Source of the DNA: DATJKD01 sp963728295
GTDB taxonomy: Bacteria > Pseudomonadota > Gammaproteobacteria > Steroidobacterales > Steroidobacteraceae
DNA: 64,000 nucleotides
Direction: 5' to 3'
NCBI GenBank assembly: GCA_963728295.1
Contig: CAVSKB010000011.1
Location: 620,001 to 684,000, forward strand
Under the pieces are notes generated by a model. The model was not told the DNA's origin. It worked only from the letters and a program-made list of their open reading frames with translations, and did not search any database. Every line of letters begins with the position of its first letter. The first letter of the stretch is position 1. Positions 17,129 through 28,300 of this stretch are shown here, piece after piece. The translations under genes and the position numbers were made by a program.

Positions 17129-18375
17129 CGCTGCGCGTTCTGATCGTCAGCGACCGTCCCGAGTACCGGCAACTGCTTGCGCATCACGTGACGCTCGAAT
17201 GGGGGGATGCGCTGCCGGCGGAATACGAGCCCGCGACCCGCGGACGTCTGCGGGCCGCGTTCACCGGTTCCGCGTATGACGTCGTGCTGCTCGACCACGA
17301 CGTCGAGGAAGAGCGCGGTCTGGAGTGGTTGGTCAATCTTCGCCTGCGACCGGGCTTTCCGCCGATCGTCTATTTCGGGCCGACCGAGCATGCCGAGCTC
17401 GAATTGCGGGCATCGGCCGCGGGGGCACTCCGTGTTCTGCCCAGGACGGACTTCGAGCACGAGCAGCTTGCCGAGGCCCTGCGCGAGATCGTAGGCCGGC
17501 AGCACAACGTTCTGGCCGAGGCCAGTCGCGCAGCACGCGCGCCGACGCCCCCGGACCGGTTCGGCTCAGTTCGTGTGCGCGGCTATCACTGCGTGCGGCG
17601 GATCGCCGTCGGTGGCTCGTCGAGCGTCTACCTCGCAGAGCTGCCAAAAACCGGCGAGCAGCGTGTGCTCAAGATCTTCCGGCAGGTTCCCGACATCGTC
17701 GAGGGCGGCGACACCTTCGACCGCTTTCTGCGCGAGTACCACCTGGTGGCGCATCTCGATCACCCCAACATCGCGCGCATCTACGACATCGGGGTGGCCG
17801 ACGATCATCTATTTCTCGCGATGGAGTTCTTCCCCGGCGGCGATCTCAGGCAACGGATGGGCCAGCCGCTGCCGTGGCGCGAGGCGCTCGGGTTCCTGCG
17901 ACAGATGGCGGGCGCGCTCGGCGCTCTGCATGCGGTCGGAGTGCTGCACCGGGATGTCAAACCCGGCAACGTGATGCTGCGCGAGGACGGAAGCGCCGCT
18001 TTCATCGATTTCGGCCTCGCACGCCAGCTCGGGCTCGAAAGCGACATCACCGCGACCGGCGTGATCTTCGGTACGCCGCACTACATGAGTCCCGAGCAGG
18101 GCCATGGCAAGCCGCTCGACGAGCGCAGCGATCTCTACAGCCTGGGGATAGTGCTGCACGAGCTCCTGACCGCGGAGAAGCCCTACGTCGCGGAGACCGC
18201 GATGGGCGTGATCTACTGTCATGCGAATGCGCCAATTCCGAGGCTGCCATCGAAACTTGCCCACCTGCAGCCGCTGCTCGACACCCTGCTTGCAAAAGAG
18301 CCTGCCGGGCGCCCCTCCGCGGCCGCCGAGATCGTCGCGCTGATCGACGAGCTGCTGGCGGGCGTTGCCGCCTAG
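17125..18375 (+). CDS. Receiver-like/Ser-Thr protein kinase hybrid
   Basis: The 416-residue cytoplasmic protein joins two domains. Residues 1-130 resemble a response-regulator receiver (LRVLIVSDRPEYR, then VVLLDHDVEEERGLEWL with candidate phosphoacceptor Asp). Residues 150-416 are a Hanks-type kinase: AVGGSSSVYLAE glycine loop, VLKIF lysine, HRDVKPGN catalytic loop, DFGLAR metal loop and GTPHYMSPEQ activation segment, all apparently intact. It is translationally coupled to the glycerate kinase (ATGA) and converges on lpxH with a four-base overlap. No membrane segment is present. Substrates are unknown. Confidence 0.85.
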   Translation: MTLRVLIVSDRPEYRQLLAHHVTLEWGDALPAEYEPATRGRLRAAFTGSAYDVVLLDHDVEEERGLEWLVNLRLRPGFPPIVYFGPTEHAELELRASAAGALRVLPRTDFEHEQLAEALREIVGRQHNVLAEASRAARAPTPPDRFGSVRVRGYHCVRRIAVGGSSSVYLAELPKTGEQRVLKIFRQVPDIVEGGDTFDRFLREYHLVAHLDHPNIARIYDIGVADDHLFLAMEFFPGGDLRQRMGQPLPWREALGFLRQMAGALGALHAVGVLHRDVKPGNVMLREDGSAAFIDFGLARQLGLESDITATGVIFGTPHYMSPEQGHGKPLDERSDLYSLGIVLHELLTAEKPYVAETAMGVIYCHANAPIPRLPSKLAHLQPLLDTLLAKEPAGRPSAAAEIVALIDELLAGVAA

Positions 18376-19142
18376 CGAGGCAGGACCCGCAGTTCGGCAC
18401 CGGAGCGCTTCCAGTGGAGCACGCTGCCGGCTCTGTGCCAGTCGCCGAGCACGATGCGCCGTGCTTCCGCTCCGTCGATGTCGAGCCGATGCACCGCGGG
18501 ACGATGCGTGTGGCCGTGAATAAGCGTGCGAACCCCCGCGCGACGGAATACGTCCCGGACCGCGGCGTCGTTGACGTCCATGATTTCCGGTGCAGTCTCG
18601 GTCGTGTGCATGCGGCTTCCGGCCCGCAGCCTTGCGGCGAGCCGCTCGCGCTGCGCGAGGCTCAGATGACGGAAGATCCAGCGCACGAGCGGGTTGCGCA
18701 CGATGCGACGCAGCCGCTGGTAGCTCACGTCGTCGGTGCAGAGCACGTCGCCGTGCATCAGCAGCACGCGCTCGCCGTCGAGCTCGACGATTGCGCCGTC
18801 GCCAAGCAGCCTGCAGCCGGTATCGCGACAGAAGCGCTCGCCCAGCATGAAGTCGCGGTTGCCGTGCATCACGAAGCAGCGCACACCTGAAGCCGTGAGG
18901 TCGCGCAATGCGGCGACGACCTCGCGCTTCGCCGGGTCAGGGTCGTCGTCGCCGATCCACACCTCGAACAGGTCGCCCAGGATGTAAAGCGCGTGGGCGG
19001 CGCGTGCCTCGCCCCGGAGAAACGCCAGAAACTGCGTGGTGACGTCAGGCCAGGCCGCGTCGAGATGCAGATCCGAAACGAACAGTGTGCTCAATGGTGC
19101 GGCGGGATCCAGGCCCGGGATGCGCGGTGTGGCCGTCGGCAT
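18372..19142 (-). CDS. lpxH: UDP-2,3-diacylglucosamine diphosphatase
   Basis: LpxH makes lipid X in lipid A biosynthesis at the inner membrane. The calcineurin-like metal sites are visible in order: SDLHLD, GDLFEVWIGDDD, GNRDF, MHGDVLCTDD and HGHTHRPAVH. The 256 residues fit the beta/gammaproteobacterial enzyme, with a slightly extended N-terminus. ATG 19142 is used; a later start just before STLFVSDLH is possible. Confidence 0.95.
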   Translation of the reverse strand: MPTATPRIPGLDPAAPLSTLFVSDLHLDAAWPDVTTQFLAFLRGEARAAHALYILGDLFEVWIGDDDPDPAKREVVAALRDLTASGVRCFVMHGNRDFMLGERFCRDTGCRLLGDGAIVELDGERVLLMHGDVLCTDDVSYQRLRRIVRNPLVRWIFRHLSLAQRERLAARLRAGSRMHTTETAPEIMDVNDAAVRDVFRRAGVRTLIHGHTHRPAVHRLDIDGAEARRIVLGDWHRAGSVLHWKRSGAELRVLPR

Positions 19143-19214
19143 GTTACGTTGCGCGCCCGCGGCGGGCCAAGCGGCCGGTGCGGCCGCGACGAGAGCATCC
19201 GGTAAGATGAGATC

Positions 19215-20643
19215 ATGCTCGACGGCTCACCCGTTACACGGTTCGCGCCCAGCCCGACCGGTCATCTGCATCTGGGGAACGCGCGGACAGCGCTCTTCAG
19301 CTATCTCGCTGCGCGCGGTGGCGATGGCCGCTTCGTGCTGCGGATCGAGGACACCGACGCCGCCCGCAACGAACCGGCGCTCGTCGCTCGCCTGCTCGAC
19401 GACCTGCGATGGCTGGGTCTCGACTGGGACGAGGGGCCGGACCGTGGCGGTCCGCATGGACCGTATCTGCAGAGCGAACGCGGCGCGGTCTACGCGACAG
19501 CGATCGAGACGCTGCGCGCGGCCGGGCGGGTCTATCCCTGCTTCTGCACACCGGAAGAGCTGAACCTCGCGCGGCGCGCGCAGCTCGCGGCGGGTCGCCC
19601 ACCACGTTACGCCGGGACCTGCGCCTCGCTTTCCGACGACGAGATTCGCCGCGCGGCAGGGCGAGGGTCGACCGAGCGCGCTCCGCTTCCGGGTGCCCGC
19701 CGGAAGGACGATTGCCTTCGACGACCGCATCCACGGACCGCAGCGGTTTGCGAGCGACGACATCGGCGATTTCGTAGTCGCGCGCGCAGACGGCAGCTCG
19801 TCGTTTTTCCTCAGCAACGCCGTCGACGATGCGCGGATGCAGATCAACCTGGTGCTGCGTGGCGACGACCACCTGGCAAATACGCCGCGCCAGCTGCTGC
19901 TGCTCGAGGCACTCGGGCTTCCGGCACCCGCCTACGGGCACCTGCCGCTGCTGCTGGCGCCATCGGGCGGGTCGCCCCTCTCGAAACGCGATGGGGTCGC
20001 GGGCTTGAGTGATCTGCGCGAGCGGGGGTATCTGCCCGCGGCCATCACCAACTATCTGCTCCGGCTCGGTCATGCGGGCGCTCCGGGCCATTGGCTCAAA
20101 CCTGCTGAGATGCCCGAGCATTTCCGCCTCGAGGCCGTGAGCCGGTCGGCAGCGCACTACGACGAGACGCAGTTGCGGCACTGGCAGCGCGAGGCCGTGC
20201 GCCGCGCCTCGGCCCGCGAGATCATCGAGTGGCTTGGCGACCGGCTCGCACTGGTCGGCGACGACGAGCGTCGCGAGCGCTTCGTCGGTGCGGTGCGCGG
20301 CAACCTTCTGTTTCCGGACGATGCCGATGCGCTGATCGAGATGATCTCCCCGGGGGAGATTGACCCCTGTGAGCAGGCTGCGGCTGCGCTCTCGGAGACT
20401 GGCTCCGAGTTCTTCGAGCAGGCGATCGCGTCGTTCGCAGCAGGCGGCACGGACTTCGCCGCCTGGACCCGCGCCATCGCGGGCGCATCGGGGCGGCGGG
20501 GCGCCGCGCTCTACAGACCGCTCCGCGTCGCGCTGACCGGCCGCACGCACGGGCCCGAGCTGGCACCACTCGTCGAGCTGATGGGACCCGAGCTCGTAAC
20601 CGAGCGGCTCCGTGCAGCGGCGGGCCGCGCGACGTCCTCCTGA
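19215..20643 (+). CDS. gltX: Glutamate-tRNA ligase (one frameshift)
   Basis: GltX charges tRNA-Glu. HLHLGNART is the HIGH signature and PLSKRDG the KMSKS signature. The CFC pair and the later YAGTC suggest the zinc-binding region of GluRS. One extra G near 19665 splits the frame between RRAAG and GRPSALRFRV; the corrected length is about 475 residues. ATG 19215 gives the usual VTRFAPSPTG start. cysS follows. Some gammaproteobacteria carry a second GltX paralogue, and I cannot tell whether this is the only one. Confidence 0.94.
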
Positions 20644-20669
20644 TTGATTACCAATCGTTCGAGCCACGC

Positions 20670-22131
20670 ATGCTGCACATCCACAATTCTCTGTCCGGCC
20701 GCAAGGAACCGTTCAAGCCGATCCGTCCCGGCGAGGTCCGGATGTACGTATGCGGCATCACGGTGTACGACTACTGCCACATCGGACACGGCCGGATGCT
20801 GATCGTGTTCGACCTGCTGCGCCGGCACCTGCGCGAGTCGGGCTATCGCGTCACGTTCGTCCGCAACGTCACCGACATCGACGACAAGATCATCCGGCGA
20901 GCGGAGGAGAACCGCGAGCCGGTCGCGGCGCTCACCGAGCGCTTCATCCTCGCCTACGAGGAGGACTGCGCCGCGCTCGGTGTGGAGCTCGGCGATCACG
21001 AGCCGAGAGCGACCGAATACGTTCCACAGATCATCGACATGGTGGCGCGGCTGATCGAGCGTGGGAATGCTTATCAGGGTGAAAACCGCGACGTCTATTT
21101 CTCGGTCGCGAGCTTCGCACCCTATGGACGGCTCTCCGGCAAGCGGATCGCGGATCTGCGGGCCGGCGCGCGGGTCGAGATCGACGAGAGCAAGCGAGAT
21201 CCGCTCGATTTCGTGCTGTGGAAGGCGGCCAAGCCGGGTGAGCCCGCGTGGGAATCGCCCTGGGGGCCCGGGCGACCCGGCTGGCACATCGAGTGCTCCG
21301 CGATGTCGGTGGCGCTGCTCGGCCCTCATTTCGACATCCACGGCGGCGGGATGGATCTCAAGTTTCCGCATCACGAGAACGAGATCGCGCAGACCTGCGC
21401 GGCTTGCGGTTCGGAATTCGTCAACGTCTGGATGCACAACGGCTTCGTCCGCGTCGACGAGGAGAAGATGTCGAAATCGCTCGGCAACTTCTTCACGGTG
21501 CGCGAGGTCCTCGACATGGTCCGCGATCCCGAGGTCATCCGGTATTTCATGCTGGCCAGCCACTACCGCGGACCGATCAACTACTCGCTCGAGAGCCTCG
21601 CACAGGCGGATGCCGCTCTGGAGCGGCTGTACAACGCGCTGCAGGACGTCGAGATCCCGCGTACACCGGTCGTGACCGACGCGACACGTCGGTTTCTGGG
21701 CGCGATGGATGACGACCTCAATACGCCGGTCGCCATCGCCGAGCTGCAGGGGCTCGCGCGGACGATCAACACGCTCAAGGCCTCGGGCGACCGAGAGCGC
21801 GCGTCCGCGGCTGCGGGCGAGCTCGTAGCGCTCGGCCGACGGCTGGGAATGCTTGCGCTTACCCCCACAGAGTTCCTCCGCAAGGCGCCGAAGCTCGCGC
21901 TACCCATCGAGCGAGGGAAGCACGAGCTCACGGGCCAGGATGCCGGGCTCGCGGTGGGCGTGGCAATCACCGACGCCGAGATCGAAGCGCTCATCGATCG
22001 GCGCGCGGCCGCGCGTGACGCGCAGGGATTTCAAGGAGTCCGACCGCATCCGCGAGCTGCTCGCGGCTCAGGGGATCGTGCTCGAGGATCGCGCGAGCGG
22101 ACAGCGCACGCTCTGGAGGCGTGGCCGCTGA
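20670..22131 (+). CDS. cysS: Cysteine-tRNA ligase (one frameshift)
   Basis: CysS charges tRNA-Cys. VCGITVYDYCHIGHGR holds the first zinc cysteine and the HIGH signature; HHENEIAQTCA holds further zinc ligands; EEKMSKSLGNF is the KMSKS signature. Near 22023 one extra base breaks the C-terminal anticodon-domain motif; DFKESDRIRELL resumes in the next frame and ends at 22131. The corrected length is about 486 residues. Probably a sequence error. Confidence 0.95.
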
Positions 22132-22210
22132 TTGCGTCAACGACTGATAGCGGTCGACCGCTTCGTCTGCCACCATCGTTCCGCGCAGGCGAACTGCAGA
22201 AGGAGTTGTC

Positions 22211-23526
22211 ATGTCCCGTGCATCGATCACGGCCCTCGCGGGCTCTGTACTTTTTTCAATGCTGCCGACGCTGCTCGCGGCTCAGCAGGTAGAGCGATCG
22301 GTCTCGATCGTTAGCAGCGATGTTGCGAGCCAGGTGTCCGCGTTCAGCTATGTTGAAGGTCCGGAATCGAAGCTGACCTTTCGCGGTACGTCGCTTACCC
22401 CGGCCGCCGAAGGCAAGGTGCGAGGTGGAATATCAGCAGGGTCGCTCGAAGGTCCATGCCGAGGTCAAGAGGCTGCCGGATCCCTGGGCGCTCGGTCCGT
22501 ACACGACGTACGTGCTCTGGGCGGTCACGCCCGACGGGCGGTCGACGAATCTCGGCGTGCTGGAGACCTCGGACGGGCGCGGCGATCTCAAGACCTCCTT
22601 CTCCGGCTCGCAGTTTGCGCTGATCGTCACCACGGAGCCGCATTTCGCCGTCACCTCGCCGAGCACAGCGATCGTCCTGATCAACGTCGCCGAGCGGGTC
22701 AAGGGAACCCAGACGAAGGTGACTTCGCTCGCGGAGCGCGCCGACTACGCCGGCCTTGCGCCGATCGGCATCGACAAGAAGACCGCGCCCATCGATCTGG
22801 TTGCGGCGCGCTATGCGGTCGCGATCGCAGCGGCCGCCGGCGCCGAGCAGTATGCGGGTGCCGCATACAAGGCGGCGCAGGACAAGTTGCAGGCCGCCGA
22901 GACGGCGCAGGCCAGCAAGAAGTCCTCCGTCCGGCGGACCGCGCCGAAGTTGTCGCGCGAGGTCGTGCAGGCCGGAGAAGACGCTCGCCGCGCCGGCATG
23001 GCTGGCAAGACGGCGGCGGAAGCGCAAGCAGCGACAGGTCGCGGCCGCCGAGGTCGCCGCGGCCGCGGCTGCGGCCGAAGAGCGCACCCGATCGCAGGCC
23101 ATGTCTGCGGAGGCCGCGCGCGAGGAGCTTCGCGCGCGGCTGACACAAGTGTTACCGACCCGTGTCACGGAGCGCGGCCTGGTGTCCGAAATCGGCGGTG
23201 TGCAGTTCGCTACCGGGACCGCGAACCTGTCCGCGCGCGCACGCGAAAGTCTGGCGAATTTTGCCGGCGTGGTGTCCTCGTACCCGAATCTCAAGTACGT
23301 CGTCGAGGGTCATACCGACACGACGGGCAGCGACGCGGTCAACCGTGAGCTTTCGCTCAAGCGCGCCATCGCCGTTCGCGACTATCTGATCAGTTCGGGG
23401 GTTCCTGCCTCGGCGACGGATGTCGCCGGACTCGGGTCGTCGGCGCCGATGGCGGACAATTCGACGGCCGATGGCCGAGCGCGCAATCGGCGCGTCGAGA
23501 TCGTGGTGTCGGGTCCGCCGCTGTAG
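22211..23526 (+). CDS. OmpA-family outer-membrane protein (two frameshifts)
   Basis: An N-terminal signal peptide (about 24 residues, ending LLAAQQ) leads to an immunoglobulin-like segment (LGPYTTYVLWAVTPDG). A helical Ala/Lys-rich stretch follows, and then a C-terminal OmpA peptidoglycan-binding domain: FATGTANLS, VVEGHTDTTGSDAVN, LSLKRAIAVRDYL and GRARNRRVEI. Single extra bases near 22420 and 23030 split it into three frames. The corrected length is about 437 residues. It probably tethers the outer membrane to the cell wall. It converges on folD, 11 bases apart. Confidence 0.85.
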
Positions 23527-23537
23527 TCTGAGCGTAC

Positions 23538-24389
23538 TCAGATCCTCGTCAGCGCGGATTCGAGCGTATTGCGCATCAGGACGGCGACGGTCATCGGGCC
23601 GACGCCGCCGGGCACCGGCGTGATCCAGCCGGCACGTTCCAGCGCACCTTCGAACTGCACATCGCCGACGAGCTTACCGTTCGGCAATCGGTTGATGCCA
23701 ACGTCGACGACGATGCTGCCAGGGCGGATCCATTCACCGGGTATGAGCCCGACCTTGCCGGTTGCGACGACGAGCAACTCGGCACGACCCACGTGGTAGC
23801 CGAGATCGGTCGTCTTGCTGTGGCACACCGTGACTGTTGAACCGGCGAGCAGCAGCTCGAGCGCCATCGGCCGGCCGACTATGTTCGACTGGCCGACCAC
23901 AACCGCGTCCTTGCCCTTGGGTTCGAGACCACAGCGTCTGAGGAGTTCGATCACACCATAGGGGGTGCACGGCCGCATCGTCGGGATTCGCAGCGCCAGG
24001 CGGCCCACGTTGTAGGGATGGAAGCCGTCGACATCCTTGGCCGGATCGATTGTTTCGATGATCGTCTCCTGGTCGATGTGGGCCGGGAGCGGAACCTGCA
24101 CGAGAATTCCGTCGATCGTGTCATCGGCGTTCAGGCGTTCGATCAGCGCAGACAGCTCCGCCTCGGTTGTCGACGCGGGGAGATCGTGACTCACAGAGAC
24201 GATCCCGCATTCCTCGCAGGCCGCGCGCTTGTTACGGACATAGATCTCCGATGCATGGTCGTCGCCCACAAGGACGACCGCCAGGCCGGGTCTTCGCTGC
24301 CCACGGGCCGCGAGCTCATCCGTGCGCTCACGTACTTCGCGCCGGACTTCCTGGGAGATCTTCTTTCCGTCGATGATCGTGGCGGGCAT
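23538..24389 (-). CDS. folD: Methylenetetrahydrofolate dehydrogenase/cyclohydrolase
   Basis: FolD interconverts methylene-, methenyl- and formyl-tetrahydrofolate with NADP. The catalytic Lys region is YVRNKRAACEECG, QVPLPAHID follows, and the NADP loop is VVVGQSNIVGRPMA. PGGVGPMTVAVLMRNT closes the protein. ATG 24389 gives 283 residues, the family length. The frame is intact and diverges from the tRNA cluster. Confidence 0.96.
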   Translation of the reverse strand: MPATIIDGKKISQEVRREVRERTDELAARGQRRPGLAVVLVGDDHASEIYVRNKRAACEECGIVSVSHDLPASTTEAELSALIERLNADDTIDGILVQVPLPAHIDQETIIETIDPAKDVDGFHPYNVGRLALRIPTMRPCTPYGVIELLRRCGLEPKGKDAVVVGQSNIVGRPMALELLLAGSTVTVCHSKTTDLGYHVGRAELLVVATGKVGLIPGEWIRPGSIVVDVGINRLPNGKLVGDVQFEGALERAGWITPVPGGVGPMTVAVLMRNTLESALTRI

Positions 24390-24517
24390 GGCGTGGGTTC
24401 CAAAAAAGGTCGGCATTCTGTCACGCCGAAAAGGCAACGTTCTCGATTTCGTGCGGCTGCGCTTCGACAAGGGGCGCAATGGCTCGGCAAATGGAGGTTA
24501 TGCGTGTTCCAGCCAAA

Positions 24518-24546
24518 TTGACGCTCCCCGAGGGCGTCCGTATCAT
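24518..24546 (+). promoter_or_regulatory. Promoter of the tRNA-Pro/Arg/His cluster
   Basis: TTGACG (24518-24523) and TATCAT (24541-24546) are separated by exactly 17 bases. The first tRNA begins 67 bases after the -10. A GC-rich stretch between -10 and the tRNA could be a discriminator typical of stable RNA promoters. Confidence 0.7.
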
Positions 24547-24612
24547 TCGCGCTCCCGTGCGGACCAGGGCCGGACTCGGCCGGGTCGCGGCGACCGGCAG
24601 GGCGAAGCAGGA

Positions 24613-24689
24613 CGGGGCATGGCGCAGTCTGGTAGCGCATCTGCTTTGGGAGCAGAGGGTCGGGGGTTCGAATCCCTCTGCCCCGACCA
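24613..24689 (+). tRNA. tRNA-Pro (TGG)
   Basis: Acceptor CGGGGCA pairs with TGCCCCG. The anticodon stem TCTGC/GCAGA encloses a loop with TGG. The T-loop GTTCGAATC and encoded CCA are present. First gene of the cluster. Confidence 0.97.
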
Positions 24690-24708
24690 TCCGCATCGCG
24701 GACTCGAA

Positions 24709-24785
24709 GCGCCCGTAGCTCAGCCGGATAGAGCATCGGCCTTCTAAGCCGAGGGTCGCAGGTTCGAGTCCTGCCGGGCGCGCCA
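24709..24785 (+). tRNA. tRNA-Arg (TCT)
   Basis: Acceptor GCGCCCG pairs with CGGGCGC. Anticodon stem TCGGC/GCCGA encloses CTTCTAA, anticodon TCT. CCA is encoded. It lies 19 bases after tRNA-Pro. Confidence 0.97.
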
Positions 24786-24810
24786 CGCAGGGCGGCTTAG
24801 TTCGGACGAT

Positions 24811-24888
24811 GGTGGACGTAGCTCAGTTGGTTAGAGCCCCGGATTGTGGATCCGGCTGTCGTGGGTTCGAATCCCATCGTCCACCCCA
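24811..24888 (+). tRNA. tRNA-His (GTG)
   Basis: Acceptor GTGGACG pairs with CGTCCAC and is preceded by the extra G(-1) at 24811 that identifies tRNA-His, opposite a C discriminator. Anticodon GTG lies in the loop TTGTGGA. CCA is encoded. The 295 bases up to tRNA-Lys hold no gene that I can support. Confidence 0.97.
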
Positions 24889-25183
24889 AATCCTGACCGT
24901 CCGGCAAGAGAGCGCAGGAGCGCGCTCGAGAACAGCGCCCCTCGTTTCTCCCAGGAGGACACTCACCGAGTAAACGCCCGAGTTTCTTGTTGGTCGTCTG
25001 GCGGAATCGCGCGTAGGAAACAGGCTGAGCAAGGTCTCATCGTGTTGCCTTCGCGTGCATCGCCAGTGGCGGTCTTGCGCCGTTGCGCTTGATCGCGGCA
25101 CGCCCTAGACTGCGCGCCCCGCAGGCCCGCGATTCGCACGCACCCTGCCTGCCGGGACGCCAGACTCGTTATTTTCTGAGGTG

Positions 25184-25259
25184 GGGCCGTTAGCTCAGTT
25201 GGTAGAGCTGCTGACTCTTAATCAGTAGGTCGGGGGTTCGAATCCCTCACGGCCCACCA
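25184..25259 (+). tRNA. tRNA-Lys (CTT)
   Basis: Acceptor GGGCCGT pairs with ACGGCCC. The anticodon loop CTCTTAA carries CTT. The T-arm and encoded CCA are regular. It stands 295 bases from the preceding cluster and converges on the kinase-like gene, 62 bases apart. Confidence 0.96.
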
Positions 25260-25321
25260 AGTCCTGCGAGAGACAAAACGCCGTTCACTCAATGGGATGG
25301 CACCTTCATCTAGAACCGAGG

Positions 25322-28300
25322 TTAAGGTGCTCCGTGAGCTGGTTGCGCCCACTGGCCCGGCGACGCACCGCCGCAGACCTCGCGCCGCACAAGCCCGTCC
25401 GTGGGAGTCAGCCCGAGTTCGCAACTGCGCACGCAAACCGTGCGAAACATCGGCGCGTTCAAGCCCGTCGACTCGTGAAACAGACGCTGCACCGTCGCCA
25501 TGCGCGCAGGCTGCACGGAGCGAACGATGCTCTCGTAGCTGCCGCACTCGCGGCTCCCCGCACAGGATTCCAGCGCCGCGGCAACCGCCCGGCACTCCGC
25601 GCCGGACAGCGGCGCGGGCGGCTCCTTCACGCGAGTCACATAGATATCGTCGAAGGTCGTCAAAGTCGCCGTCTGTCGAACGCCGTCCCAGAGGCCGAGG
25701 TCGACGTGCACACCGCTGGACGCCGCGGTGACCGAGCCCGCGTTCTTATTTGCACGCAGGCCGGGCGAACGCTTGAAGACTGGCGGCTTCGACTTGCGGA
25801 GCAACAGCCAGAAGGGCTCCTTGCGCTCGCACGCAGACGTCGCGCTCGCGCAGTCCGAGAACCCCACAATCACCTCTCGATCGGCATACACCGAGCGATG
25901 CGCGAGCACGTTGATCTGCGCGCCACTCTTGTCGAACGCGGTGCCGTTGACGGCGACCAGGCTCAGTCGCGGCGGACCGGCCCGCGTCACGATGTCGATC
26001 GGTCCGGCGATCGTGGCAATTGGCCGTCGCGCGGAACGCAGATCCTCGAACGCGAGCAGACGGGTGCCCTGCGTAGCGCGCAATCCGGCATCGCTGATCG
26101 CGGCAGCCGCAGACCCGGTGACCGCGGCTGCGGACGCCGGTGCCGCGGCGTTCTTTCGAGATGCGACCGGCGGCCGTGCCGGGACTTGAGTCTCCACGGC
26201 CGGTTCGCCGCCCGTCGCCCCAGTAGCGGGCGATTCAGTGTCTCGTGTGCCATCGGCGGTGACACGATCCGTGTCCGGCCTGCCAGCGATGATCCAGCTC
26301 TGCGCCAGAACCACCACCATCAGGACGGCCGCAAGCCACCACGCCGGATGCACGGCGCGTAGCCGCACGATCACGCCGGCCGGGATCGAGATGCTTTGCA
26401 CCGTATCCCGCAGGCGCGGCAAAGGATTACCTATTCGCAGTGGTGGCGCTGCGGGGAGCGAGCGGCGGAGGGTCGCCCACATCGCGGCGAGGCCGGCCAT
26501 CGACGGCCGATGCTCCGACGGCCATCGAAGCGAGGGCCAGCGGATCGCACGCCAGTCGACCGCGGGCAAGGACACGGCAGGCAAGCGCAGCTCTGGCCAG
26601 CGAACGGCGGGCCAGCGAACGGGGGCCAGCGAACGGCGGGCCAGCGAACGGCGGGCCAGCGAACGGCGGGCCAGCGGATGGCGGGCCAACGAATGGCGGC
26701 CCAGTGACGCTTCCAGTCGATCTTGCGGCGCGGGCTTCGCGCGTGCGAGGGGCGTGCTGCGGACGCCGCCGCTGGGGGCGGTGCTGGCCTGGACGGCGGC
26801 GGCGGCGGTGCAGCACGTTGCAGGGCCGACGCCGCTGCGGTGCTGGCCGATGCGGCCGCCGGCGCCGAAACAATCGGCCTCGTCAAAACCGGTCTCGTCA
26901 CGACCGGCGCGCTGACGACCGCCGCAGGAGCAGAGCTGACTTCGATCGGGCTGGCCGCGGTCGCGCTCGACGCAGGCGGTGCTTCGGAGACCTGCGGGAG
27001 AACGACTGTCGGCGTCGCATGCGCCGCATCGAGCTCGATCGTTGCGTCCGGACTCTGCGGCGGCGGTGGCGAGACCTCGGAGACATGCGGGAGAAGGACT
27101 GTCGGTGTCGCTTGCGCTACATCGACCACGATCGTTGCGTCCAGACTCTGCGCTGACGGTGGCGAGATCACCGCGGGAATTGCCGGGTCTGTCCCGATTG
27201 TGACCGAGATATCGTGATCGGGCCGACTCGGCCGGTCCCTGGCCGAGAGCCGATGCAATGCTTCGGCCTCTGTGAGCAGCCGTAGCTGCGCCGGCTCTGT
27301 GATTGCGATCGAAACGCTCTTGTACGGCTGATCCCCGCTGTTTTCCGTCAGAATGGGGTCCACCAGCCCGATCGCGCTTAGCCACTGGCCCGGCTCCAGG
27401 GCCGCGAGGTGGTCTTGACCCGATCCACAGGCGTCGGGCCAGATCGAAAGCCGCACCATGTCCTCCCGCGCGTCCCCGAATTCCACGCGCAGCGACGCGC
27501 AGGCGGGGTCGGGCGAACCTTCGCGCGCGACGCGCCGGACGCAGCCGATCAATTCGATCCGGTCGCCGATGTGCGCGCAACACCGGGCAAAGTTGGTCGC
27601 GTTGAGCACCGCATAGGCGGGTATGTAGGCGGGTTTCGCGGCGGCCAAGGCATTCGTGAGGGTCAGAGCGGATGCGGCAGGTATGCGGCGTCCGGCGAGA
27701 AAATCGTCGAGCGCCGGCACGCGCTCGAACGGCGATCGGCACACCGCTGCCAGCTGGCGCGCACGTACCGCGACCCCGTCGAGCTCTGCGAGGACGCCGA
27801 AGGCGGTCGATGACGTCGGATCGAGGAAGTCGGACGCGCGCAGCACGATGCCGGCCTCGTCGCTACCGGTGAGCTCCCAGAGTGCCGGCTGCATCGCGAG
27901 CGCCTCGAGCGCGACGTCGAGCACCGCGAACGAGAAGCGGTCCAGCCGCTCGTCGTAGTGCAGCCAGCTGCGGCCCGGATGCTGAAAGTTGCGCTGGCCG
28001 AGCTCGGTGCTTCCCCAGGGTTCGAGCTCGGGCACGAACATCCCGTCGTAGTCGACCAGCCTCAGTTCGGTGGCGCTCTGCACAATGATGTTGCCCGGCT
28101 GGATATCGCCGTGGGCGATGTCGTGCGCCTGCAGATTCCGCGCAAGCTCGCGAAGCGTCTCGCGCAGCTGCAGGAGCGTGTGCGGCTCGTCGCGGTGCTC
28201 GGAGATGTACTGGGCGAGCGAGCAGCCGTCTGCCCATTGCATCCGCACGATCGGGAACTGGCCGCTTTCGGTGCGGATGCCCTCCGGCTGGAAATCGAAG

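Noticed and set aside
24613..25259. An integrated element beside the tRNA cluster
   Set aside because: I see no integrase or transposase and no duplicated tRNA 3' end in the window.
26510..26715. A CRISPR array
   Set aside because: Units are 15 bases with no spacers and are translated in frame within a large protein.
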